Origin: Mixophyes australis
Taxonomy: Eukaryota; Chordata; Amphibia; Anura; Limnodynastidae
DNA: 64,000 nt
Direction of reading: 5' to 3'
NCBI GenBank assembly: GCA_036250195.1
Contig: JAVHZZ010000004.1
Coordinates: 138,195,229-138,259,228 of the forward strand
Made by a program: the position numbers and the translations under genes. Numbering within the stretch: the stretch's first letter is position 1; the number at the start of each line of letters is the position of its first letter. Below the pieces are notes generated by a model that did no database searches, was not told the DNA's origin, and saw only the letters and a program-made list of their open reading frames with translations. Positions 1 to 9,271 of the stretch are shown here, piece by piece.

Positions 1-204
1 AATGAAATAACCTACAACCCCCTCAGTTATAGCTATATTGCACTTTATTCTAGATCAGATAAATGATAAGATTACATCAATAAAGCATACATTTTAATTC
101 CAAAGTGGTTACTATATGACAACTGTACACAGGTACAAAGTGTGAACTCTTGGGTTTGACCAAGAGAGGATTTGACCATTTACAAATGTTTGCATCATTT
201 GAAG

Positions 205-2206
205 GGAAATAACAAATACAGATGACAATAGATATCAGCTGAACAAAGTAGTGTGTGAGGCACTCCTGTCCGAGAGAGTATATCAATATAAAATCAACTT
301 TATTGATGGTTACTTAAAAATGCGAGATAGACAGATAGCTAAATCCCACCTGGATTGGTGAATTTAAAATATACAAGTGAATAGAATTGAAATATAGTGT
401 AAGGAGAATTAAAAATGACCCAAAAATGGGAACCGGTCAAATGTTATCAAAATAGAAAACTCGTATAGTATCGTAGTTATTAGTGATAACTAGGGTCTGG
501 TCCTCTAATTATGTAATTATAATATGATAATTCATAGGACCATTAAGACCTGTTGTGTAGTGTCTCTCTAGAAAGAGCCTTTAGGCATAGGCAATACACT
601 CTGTAGCTAACATAGAATAATATAAATCTCACACAGATTGAGACATGGGCGTATATTTATATATGAAACGCTTCCATATAGTATTTATGTGTCTCTTGTC
701 ATGTGTAGAAAAAGGGGGAAATACCAGATATATTGTAAAAAATATATGATATTAATAGCAAGCAGTTCCATATATACTTAGTACACCATCAAAAAGGGGC
801 ATTACATATAATGGAATGCCTATAAGTGTGATGGTTACTTCATATGTATACCCAGTTTAGATATAAATAACCAGACAATTAGATTTATGTCCCTGTTAAT
901 ACACGTGCCACAGTATAATACACCTTTATTGTAAAAATGAATCCAATCTAATCTATTACACCATTATTGTTGGATTGCATTATGGGGTCATAATCTGCCA
1001 GAATATTAGCGATATATTGGCTCTCAAATATATCCCTTCATGCATTGGTATTGCAAAGTGTGTATCCAAAATTGGAAAATTCCAAATAGATCTTGCTAGA
1101 TTGCATTACAGGGTGATTCTTAACCTGTATACTTACACATGCCCAGAAAGTGCACTGTATTTTATTTCTTCTATACCATAAACTTTGTTGCTGTTGGTTT
1201 GTAGGGAAGTTATTAGAACCCAGCCATATATTTGGTAATACTATTATATGAAGGGACATATCTGAGGATACATCGATAGCACTCAGGTTAAGAATCACCC
1301 TGTAATGCAATCTAGCAAGATCTATTTGGAATTTTCCAATTTTGGATACACACTTTGCAATACCAATGCATGAAGGGATATATTTGAGAGCCAATATATC
1401 GCTAATATTCTGGCAGATTATGACCCCATAATGCAATCCAACAATAATGGTGTAATAGATTAGATTGGATTCATTTTCACAATAAAGGTGTATTATACTG
1501 TGGCACGTGTATTAACAGGGACATAAATCTAATTGTCTGGTTATTTATATCTAAACTGGGTATACATATGAAGTAACCATCACACTTATAGGCATTCCAT
1601 TATATGTAATGCCCCTTTTTGATGGTGTACTAAGTATATATGGAACTGCTTGCTATTAATATCATATATTTTTTACAATATATCTGGTATTTCCCCCTTT
1701 TTCTACACATGACAAGAGACACATAAATACTATATGGAAGCGTTTCATATATAAATATACGCCCATGTCTCAATCTGTGTGAGATTTATATTATTCTATG
1801 TTAGCTACAGAGTGTATTGCCTATGCCTAAAGGCTCTTTCTAGAGAGACACTACACAACAGGTCTTAATGGTCCTATGAATTATCATATTATAATTACAT
1901 AATTAGAGGACCAGACCCTAGTTATCACTAATAACTACGATACTATACGAGTTTTCTATTTTGATAACATTTGATCGGTTCCCATTTTTGGGTCATTTTT
2001 AATTCTCCTTACACTATATTTCAATTCTATTCACTTGTATATTTTAAATTCACCAATCCAGGTGGGATTTAGCTATCTGTCTATCTCGCATTTTTAAGTA
2101 ACCATCAATAAAGTTTATTTTATATTGATATACTCTCTCGGACAGGAGTGCCTCACACACTACTTTGTTCAGCTGATATCTATTGTCATCTGTATTTGTT
2201 ATTTCC
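205..2206. mobile_element. Foldback element: 923-bp inverted repeat
   Basis: The left arm (205-1127) and right arm (1284-2206) are reverse complements around a 156-bp spacer (1128-1283). The pairing axis stays at 1205.5 from the outer edge to the inner edge, so no net indel separates the arms. Only scattered substitutions are seen, for example ccggtcaaatg in the left arm against ccgatcaaatg in the inverted right arm. The arms are AT-rich and non-coding; the matching short ORFs in both arms are mirror images. The word atcatttgaagggaa flanks both sides (about 195 and 2316) as a direct repeat, a possible insertion scar, although about 100 bp separates the right copy from the arm end. It lies in HCN4 intron sequence. 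A MITE-like foldback transposon or a recent inverted duplication both fit; an assembly hairpin must be excluded. Confidence 0.8.
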
Positions 2207-3074
2207 TAGATAATTCTAGTTATGAGAGCACCCCCTCGGATTATATATTATAAATAAACATATCCAAGAGGATTGTCCGGACCTTGGAGCGGATTGGTCC
2301 ATCCCCCTTTTTCAATCATTTGAAGGGAAGCAGTTATGAGATCATTTGTAATTTTTACTAATTTGAATATTTGAATCATCACTTTCTGTTGTCTGTTTTT
2401 CGCCTTAATAAATCAGGGAAGGGTTATGGGTCATCCATTTGATATCTTGTATGTCAGCTGCTCGTAGACCACAATTATGTGTACTCTGTCAGTTCTGGAG
2501 TGCAGGGGAGATTGAAATTGGGTCTCCACTGCACATTCCAGTCCAATTGCAGAAATGTACTGCACACTACTGTAACATTGTGCTAAAGATATTAGGTACT
2601 TGGGGAAAATGAATTACTTCCTTGGCATATGAGCAGAAACAGAGACTGGCATTCTTTTAAATAAGCAGCTTCCATTTACTGAGCTGCATAGACCTCTGTC
2701 ATGTTCAGGTTCCTTCACAATATAGATCTGCTTTAATTGGTTGGAAAGGGGTTAACTATCATGGACATCTATACAAAGTATTAACATTCTGAAAATGTGA
2801 TACTTCCTCTTATAATGACATTGAACTGATTAAGTCAATGAAACCTTCTCCAAATATCAAAGCTTCACTTTAACACTTTTCTAAACGTGGCATTCTCTGT
2901 TCTTGCTTTCATCAGCAACTACCTAAAATAAATATAAGCAGCTAATTGGAATCTAGGTTGCATGCTGTGCATATCTCTTTGCATACTTTGCAAGGTTATT
3001 GATAGATTCTTAGTTCTGGTTTCAAAGATGAGTGAAATCTAGTAAATTTACATTATTTTTCTCATTATGCTTAG
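2207..3074. other. HCN4 intron, no recognised feature
   Basis: AT-rich sequence between the inverted repeat and the first HCN exon. I see no exon, RNA gene or clear transposon here. It ends in the splice acceptor ...gcttag that precedes the exon at 3075. Confidence 0.6.
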
Positions 3075-3230
<156 letters not shown>

Positions 3231-3639
3231 TAATATTTTTCAGACATTTACTGTTCAGAATATCTTGCAATAATTTGTGTAAATCCTAACAAAACAAGAA
3301 GCAGAGAGCTACTACAAATGAGAACAGTTGGTGCAACAGTGTAAAAAAAAACAACTTGATGTGGCAATCCAAAATACTGGATGTGCTTAAATTTGGTGAA
3401 AGGCTTATTAATGTCATTTTGTCTCTTACCAAAAAATATTGTCCAGTGTGTTTATTGTGGTTCCAACGCACAAAGATATTTAATTGCAAAATATAGCAGA
3501 ATTTACAGGAAGCCATCATAACGCATAAGAGATATTACAGTAAAACAGGAAAGTATAAAAACACTGATAACATTACATTTTCACTAGCACTTCACCTGGG
3601 CCAGGGTAAGATACAGTCATGTTGTCTGGAATGGAACTG

Positions 3640-4262
3640 ATGTGTCAGGATATGCCGGTATCACCGCCTGCGAGAAGAAGGTACAGACGCTGGTACCCAT
3701 ATGCGGAGCCGGAGCGTGACATGACTTTTGCTAACTGGAGAAAATGTTCATCCGAAATTCCTTTTGAAGAAGAAGTACTTTGAAAAAAAGATAACTTTTT
3801 TTTTAAAATGCTTGGATTTTTTGCCACATATCATATATGGACTTAGTTTTACCTTGCAAAGAAATATTAAAGTCATTTTGATTCGACATGATATCATATA
3901 GAAATGCAGCATTCCTATAGAAATCTTCTTTCAATAATTCACATTGCTGATTCTTTTCTTCATAAAATGTAACCATCTGTTCTTGCAGAGATAAAATTTT
4001 GGCTAAAACCTGTCCCTGCGATAGCCAACGCACTTTAGAAATCGGCAAATCCACACTGAATACCTCATTATCCAACTTTAACATATTACGAAACTAACGA
4101 TGCCATATTGCATTTGCACAAATATAATTAACAATATTTATAACTTGTTGCAAAGTGTCACATAAAATAGTAGTTTTAGCACAGATATGTTTCTGATGCA
4201 AGATACAATGAAAAGAAATGAGAGCATCTGGACTTTTTTTATCTGTGCAATTAACCCCTTAG
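3640..4262 (-). pseudogene. hAT transposase relic, C-terminal part
   Basis: Read on the minus strand, this encodes a degraded stretch of a BED-finger hAT transposase of the GTF2IRD2/ZBED/FAM200-like type. Recognisable pieces are ISFHCILHQKHICAK, then KVRWLSQGQVLAKIL, a KNQQCELLKEDF segment, and NDFNISLQGKTKSIYDMW. The best open part is 3803-4084 (93 aa); a stop breaks the upstream part. The matching N-terminal half of the same gene lies at 7660-8470, so a 3.4-kb block (4262-7656) has inserted into this old transposase. It is not a host gene, because stops and frameshifts are present. Confidence 0.75.
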
Positions 4263-4432
4263 GCCTGATTCATTAAGGAAAGTAAGGCAAATAAAGAAGC
4301 ACGTTGTCTCCTAGACAAACTATGTTACAATGCAAGGGGTACAAATTAATTTATTATTTTCCATGTAAGTTAAATACTGGCTGTTTTTTCATGTAGCACA
4401 CAAATACTTGATAGCTTTATTTTTACACTGAT
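4262..4432 (+). mobile_element. TIR element (MITE), left half
   Basis: It starts with the terminal word tgattcattaaggaaagtaa. The inverse (ttactttccttaataaatca) closes the element near 7656. The inner part (tgcaaggggtacaaatt, gttaaatactggctgtttt) is non-coding. Together with 7483-7656 it makes a MITE of about 0.34 kb, cut near 4432 by a LINE insertion. The word ttttacactga occurs on both sides of the cut (left tttttacactga, right tttttaacactga), as expected for a LINE target duplication. The family looks like a common frog MITE; this is recognition by eye. Confidence 0.65.
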
Positions 4433-4550
4433 TTTTTTTAGAATTCATTATTTTGAGTTGTGAAACAGAAATATACAGGAAACCTTGACTGTAAAGCCAT
4501 TAGTCAAGCGTGAATAAACACTAATAATACAAGGAAATCGTGGTCTTACT

Positions 4551-5996
4551 GTCACGGGCACTAGGAGTTCTGCCCAGGATTCACCAGTTGACAATGCTTA
4601 CCAGAGGGGCGGGGTTTACACAGCGGACCTCTGGGCAGTAGGGTGAATAGTAGGAACGTATATAACAGCAGATGGAGAGAGAATGCCAATGGAATAGATG
4701 AGAGTCAGTGACTTGCAGCTATACTGTTAGGAGAGTCAGCGACTTGCAGCTGTACTGGTAGGAGAGTAGAGTGGTCGTGAACAGGTGAAGGAAGGTAACG
4801 GGAAAGTCAGTGGTCTGCGTATAGCAAGTTGTACCACTGCTGTGAAGGGAAGACTTGTCCAGGTGCAGGTAGGTAGCGGGAGAGTCAGTGGTCTGCGTAT
4901 AGCAAGTTGTACCACTGCTGTGAAGGGAAGACTTGTCCAGGTGCAGGTAGGTAGCGGGAGAGTCAGTGGTCTGCGTATAGCAAGTTGTACCACTGCTGTG
5001 ATGAGAAGACTTGTCCAGGTGCAGGTAGGTAACGGGAGAGTCAGTGGTCTGCGTATAGCAAGTTGTACCACTGCTGTGAAGGGAAGACTTGTCCAGGTGC
5101 AGGTAGGTAGCGGGAGAGTCAGTGGTCTGCGTATAGCAAGTTGTACCACTGCTGTGATGAGGTGAGGACTTGTCCAGGTGCGGAAAGTGGAGGAGTGATA
5201 AGAGTCTATAACTGTATAAATACAATTGGAGAGCAGAGGAGCTAGTCCTAAACAGATATGCAGCGTCACAGCTAATAGTCTATAGCGGGTATGTATAACG
5301 CTGCTGAGTAGAGAGGCTTGTCCAAAGCAGATATGCAGGATAACAACTGATAGTCAATAACAAGTATGCATATCACTGCTGAGTAGAGAAGCTTGTTCAA
5401 ACAGATATGCAGCGTAACGGCTAATAGTCTAAAGCGGGTATGGATACCGCTGCTGAGTAGAGAAGCTTGTCCAACGAGGATATGCAGGCACAGCAGGAGA
5501 GCTGAGAGACTGTAGCGGGTATGGGAACCGCAGGTGAGCAGAGCAGGTAATCCAGCAGACAGCTGAAGACATGAGCAGGACACAGGAGTCAGTAGCGGGT
5601 ATGGGAACCGCCGATGAGCAGAGCAGGTAATCCAGCAGGAAACTGAAGATACGAGCAGGACACAGGAGTCAGTAGTGGGTATGGGAACCACCGATGAGCA
5701 GAGCAGGTAATCCAGCAGGAAACTGAAGATACGAGCAGGACACAGGAGACACCTTCAGAGACTCACAGGGAATGAGACTCAAGATCAGGCAACGATACAA
5801 TGGCCACAGGTGCCTTAAATAGGGAGAGGTGACTGACCCACTAATTAGGTTAAAAGCAAGGTCATAAGAGTTCATGGATGCTGCGCATGCGCAGTCCATC
5901 AAGATGGCGGACGGCCGCGGCTCAGGACAGGCGCCGGCAGGAAGGATAGAGAACCAGGCACCAGCGCAGAGGCACTCACAGTCCGGTGAGTGACAC
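4551..5996. mobile_element. LTR-like element packed with a minisatellite
   Basis: The block begins tgtcacgggcactagg and ends ccggtgagtgaca, so it has TGTCAC/GTGACA termini like a solo LTR. No target duplication is obvious. About 1.1 kb of its 1.45 kb is a diverging tandem array (4690-5760). The right end (about 5870-5996) is GC-rich with aagatggcggacggccgcgg. It sits inside an L1-like LINE, whose coding remnants continue at 6000-7480. Open frames on both strands here follow from the 78-bp period and are not genes. Confidence 0.45.
4690..5760. repeat. 78-80-bp minisatellite, about 13 units
   Basis: The word agtcagtggtctgcg recurs at 4883, 4961, 5039 and 5117, with a variant at 4805: a spacing of exactly 78 bp. 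To the right (5190-5760) a related unit recurs every 78-80 bp, marked by gtagcgggtatgggaacc at about 5513, 5591 and 5671. The two unit types align around tatagc...ctgctg...cttgtcc, so this looks like one array that diverged in blocks. Because 78 is divisible by 3, long spurious ORFs appear on both strands. Confidence 0.85.
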
Positions 5997-7482
5997 ATCC
6001 AAATGAGTTATAGAAGAGAGGATGACCAGTTTTTAGGTTTTAACAAGCAATATTGAATAAGCAGATTGTAGAGGTAGAGAGAAATGTGGTGGGGACAGAG
6101 CTGGCTGGGGGGAGGGGGTGACCATTGAATAGGGTAGCGTGAGTACTCGGAAAGCGAGCAGTATGGAGGTAGCTCACAGAGGCGAGAAACGATGTTCATG
6201 AATGGAGAGACCTATCCCGAACATGGGTCATCACAAGGGCACCAAGGGTCGGGAGGGGAATGTACGTTCCGGGAACAGCCATGGGGCCCAGATTTGGTTA
6301 AGGACATGGCCAATGTCGTGAATGATAGGTGATCTCTTCCATGGCTGCAACATGCCAAATCTGCTTCTTGAGAACGAAGAGAGAAGGAGGGGTAATGGAT
6401 TTGCAGTTGAGAGCTATGAGAGCCATCAGTATGTGTGCGGTAAGTTTCTTAGAGAATTTGTCTAGGTCTTGGGGAGGGTAGCACAGTAGCAATACACAGG
6501 GGCCTTTCGCAACAGAAGCCTCAAAGAGTGTGTTTAAGAAGGTATGGACCGTGTCCCAAAAGGAGGCGATAATTGGACAGGTCCACCAAATATGGTGGAG
6601 GCCCTGTGGCCGCATCCCCGCCAGCAGTCAAGTGAGGAGATGGGAAACAGTCTGTGGAGTCGGATGGGGCTCTTTGAGTTTGGTTGAAATTAAAGTTTTG
6701 GCTCAGTCTCATGTTCTCCCAGACTTTGTTATCTGTGGGGGGGGGGCAAGATCCCTTTCCCAGTCCGCTTTGTGGGATGCTGGAGAGGGGAGGATTGTAG
6801 TGCTGAAGATACTATAGAGTTGAGGTATCATGTTCATGGCCATTGGGTCATGTTTACAGAGATCTTCAAAGGAGGTGAGGTGATAGGCGGCAGGAATCGT
6901 AATTGACAAGGGGCTGAGTATCTGGGATGGAAAATGTTGTTGGAGCTCCGCCCGTTTGAGCCAATGTCCCGCTTAGAGAAATCAGTGGGAATTTGAGTCC
7001 TGCTCAGATCCTGAGACTATGTCTCGTGGTTGAGAATCCAGGAGGAAGCATGGTTGTGCCAAATGGGGGTCAGGGGAGATATCGCTGTGAGTTTCAATTT
7101 GAAGGAGTGCGATTCCCATAGCTTGGCGTCAAATTTAATGATGGGAAGCAATTTGGAGGAAAGTGGGGATTGTCTAGGGAGATTCTATATCGAGTCAGGA
7201 GTTAGAGCCGCAGGGTATTGGTAGTTTTAGGACGTTGGCCGAAATACCATGGGGTCTGTGGTTCCATATAAACGAGTAAAGGCTTTCTGAACATTAGCAA
7301 AGAGAGAAGCGGGGACGTCTACTGGTAGAGTTTGGAAGAAATATAGCCATTTGGGTATAATATTAATTTTGACCACTATGATCCTGCCCAGTCAGGAGAT
7401 AATAAGGCGGTTCCAGAAGACCAGGCCGGCTTGCATTCTCAAGAAGTAAGGTGGGAATTTTTTTGTGGAAGAGAAGATCGTA
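5997..7482 (-). pseudogene. L1-like (Tx1/L1 type) LINE ORF2 relic
   Basis: On the minus strand the order is: RT-downstream residues near 7240-7430 (MQAGLVFWNRLIISWLGRI, IIPKWLYFFQTLPVDVPA), a broken middle, then the C-terminal segment at 6298-6615 with GLHHIWWTCPIIASFW and FVLKKQIWHVAAMEEITY. The HxWWxCP pattern is typical of the C-terminal region of vertebrate L1-like ORF2. Stops and frameshifts are frequent, so it is dead. The 5' part is missing. The 3' end should lie near 4433, where t runs on the + strand would be its poly(A), but the minisatellite element interrupts it. Confidence 0.7.
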
Positions 7483-7656
7483 ACAGCAGGTATTTGATTT
7501 TTAACACTGAAATTTAAAGTTGATCTAGGATATGCCCTTTCCCAACTATAAATCTGCGAACACATTTTAAATTTACATCCCCCTCCAAAGCGACATGGTT
7601 TTGACATGGTGCAAAGTTACTCGTTTGTTTTGCTTTACTTTCCTTAATAAATCATG
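7483..7656 (+). mobile_element. TIR element (MITE), right half
   Basis: This continues the MITE begun at 4262: it resumes at tttttaacactgaaattta and closes with ttactttccttaataaatca, the inverse of the left terminus. A LINE plus an LTR-like element separates the halves. Confidence 0.65.
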
Positions 7657-7659
7657 TAA

Positions 7660-8470
7660 GGTGCACACTCTGTACATGCACTCACTAAATTTACCAAATG
7701 CAGTCCTACTTCACAACATTTATCTTGAAAGTTGGTGAATATATATATTCCCTGTATTCGGCATGCAAGAGTGCCCAAAACAATTAATATATATAATATA
7801 GTAATATATAAATAATATATATTTTCCTTTTTGAGTATTGCATGAAGTTGGTCTGTTATGTTGAAGGCTAATTCCTGCTGCCAATCAGTTATAGTTCTCC
7901 TTGAAAAAGAGGCAGTTGTTAGTACTTTGGAACGTTATTGGGGTCTAAACATCCTACAACTTCGACAATGCATACTTTCCCGATTTCTACATCACTGAAT
8001 GGCTTCCCTTTCCCCCCCCCGAGTATATAAGCTACTTTATCAGTTGCTTCAGTGGCATTATTTCCAGGTCTTGTTGCTGCTTGAAATAATTGTCTTTGCT
8101 TTTGCTTTTCATCTTTTAATTTCTGCAATACAACCTTTTGTGCCTCACTTTCTCATTTCAAATATTGAGTGTTATAATGCTGATGAGCATTGAATTTCTT
8201 CAATGTTGATATTGCAAAATCACAAAGCAAGCAAATCATCTTATCTTTAGCAGAAACAAGATAATCTTGCAATTCCCAATCCTCATTAAAAAAAAAATCT
8301 GTTTTCTTTCTTCAGCGTTCTCTTGGTCTTCTTCGACACGAGTAGACAGAATAAAAAAAATACTGTCAGGTTGTGCAAATATTCACAAAATCCACTTAAA
8401 ACAAAAACATAATGCACCGTTGTCAAAAGCTGATAAAGAACTGCCCAAAGATTATTAATATATAAAAAGA
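7660..8470 (-). pseudogene. hAT transposase relic, BED-finger N-terminal part
   Basis: On the minus strand a BED-type zinc finger is visible: EDWELQDYLV, MICLLCDFAI, LKKFNAHQHYNTQY (a C..C..H..H arrangement). A stop follows, then KLKDEKQKQRQLFQAATRPG and KGKPFSDVEIGKVCIVEVVG. These are hAT transposase features of the FAM200/GTF2IRD2-like group. The protein would continue toward 4262 but degenerates left of 7900. The Gypsy element at 8611 lies just upstream of the relic. Confidence 0.7.
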
Positions 8471-8610
8471 TTTAAAACTCTGCTTCATTTCTGGTTTAAA
8501 GCTGTTGCCTTTTTGCATCCAGCGCATTCATGAATTTCGGTCTGCACCCATTTCCGGCAGCCATTGATGCAGCGGTATATAGCATCTGAGCAGTGAACGC
8601 AAATCGTATA

Positions 8611-9258
8611 TGTCAGACGCCGACCCCGCGCCTCCACGCTAAGCAGGGACGGACGTCTAACTCTCCCTGAGCGTCCCGTTGCTAGGCAACGGAGACGCAT
8701 CTTCCGGCGGCGGTGTGCGCATGCGCGCCCGTCGCCATGACAACGGGACGCGCTGCTGAAGCTTCCTGTCGGCGGACAGCTGTCTGACCACCGAATCACT
8801 GTCCACCAATGTGTGTGAAGGACCTCCTATATATATCCTGCTCTGACATCACTAGGATGCCAGAGCAACTAGTTATCTAGCCTCCAGCGTTCCAACTATA
8901 CATTCTACTTGTATACATTCTATTGATTCCTGTTACTGACCCGGCTTCCTGACCTCGCCTTTGGATTCTCCCTGTGTCCTGCATTGTTACTTCGGTTTGA
9001 CCCCGGCCTGCTGACTATCCTCTGCCTCCTGATTTTGTACCTTGTCTGCCCGCTTGGTTCTGACTCGGCCTGTACGTCTACGGATTTGCCCTTACCTCGC
9101 AAGTAGCTACCTGGGAGGGCCGCGACCTGCACGTCGCTCGCCGCGAAGTCCAAACTCCCTTGCGGGGGTCCCTGGTGAATACCGGCGGCGTGTTAGACTC
9201 CGCGCCTCCTTGAGTAGCTGAGCCAATACTTGCAGGAACTAAAGTCACCTCTGTGACA
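8611..9258 (+). repeat. 5' LTR of the Gypsy element
   Basis: It begins TGTCAGACGCC and ends CTGTGACA, with a TATA-like ctatatatatcctgct in the middle. The left part is GC-rich with several CpG (gcgcatgcgcgcccgtcgcc), unlike the AT-rich intron. It matches 11650-12297 with 8 differences. Confidence 0.95.
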
Positions 9259-9271
9259 GTTTGCTCTGGCG

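Noticed and set aside
975..1436. Same 50-residue protein predicted on both strands
   Set aside because: Mirror image produced by the inverted repeat arms; no start context or homology.
4795..5170. CRISPR-like regular spacing
   Set aside because: The whole 78-bp unit is repeated without variable spacers, so it is a minisatellite; the genome is eukaryotic.
4719..5269. Three overlapping 126-177-codon ORFs on both strands
   Set aside because: They are produced by the 78-bp tandem unit, which has no stop in some frames; no domain is visible.
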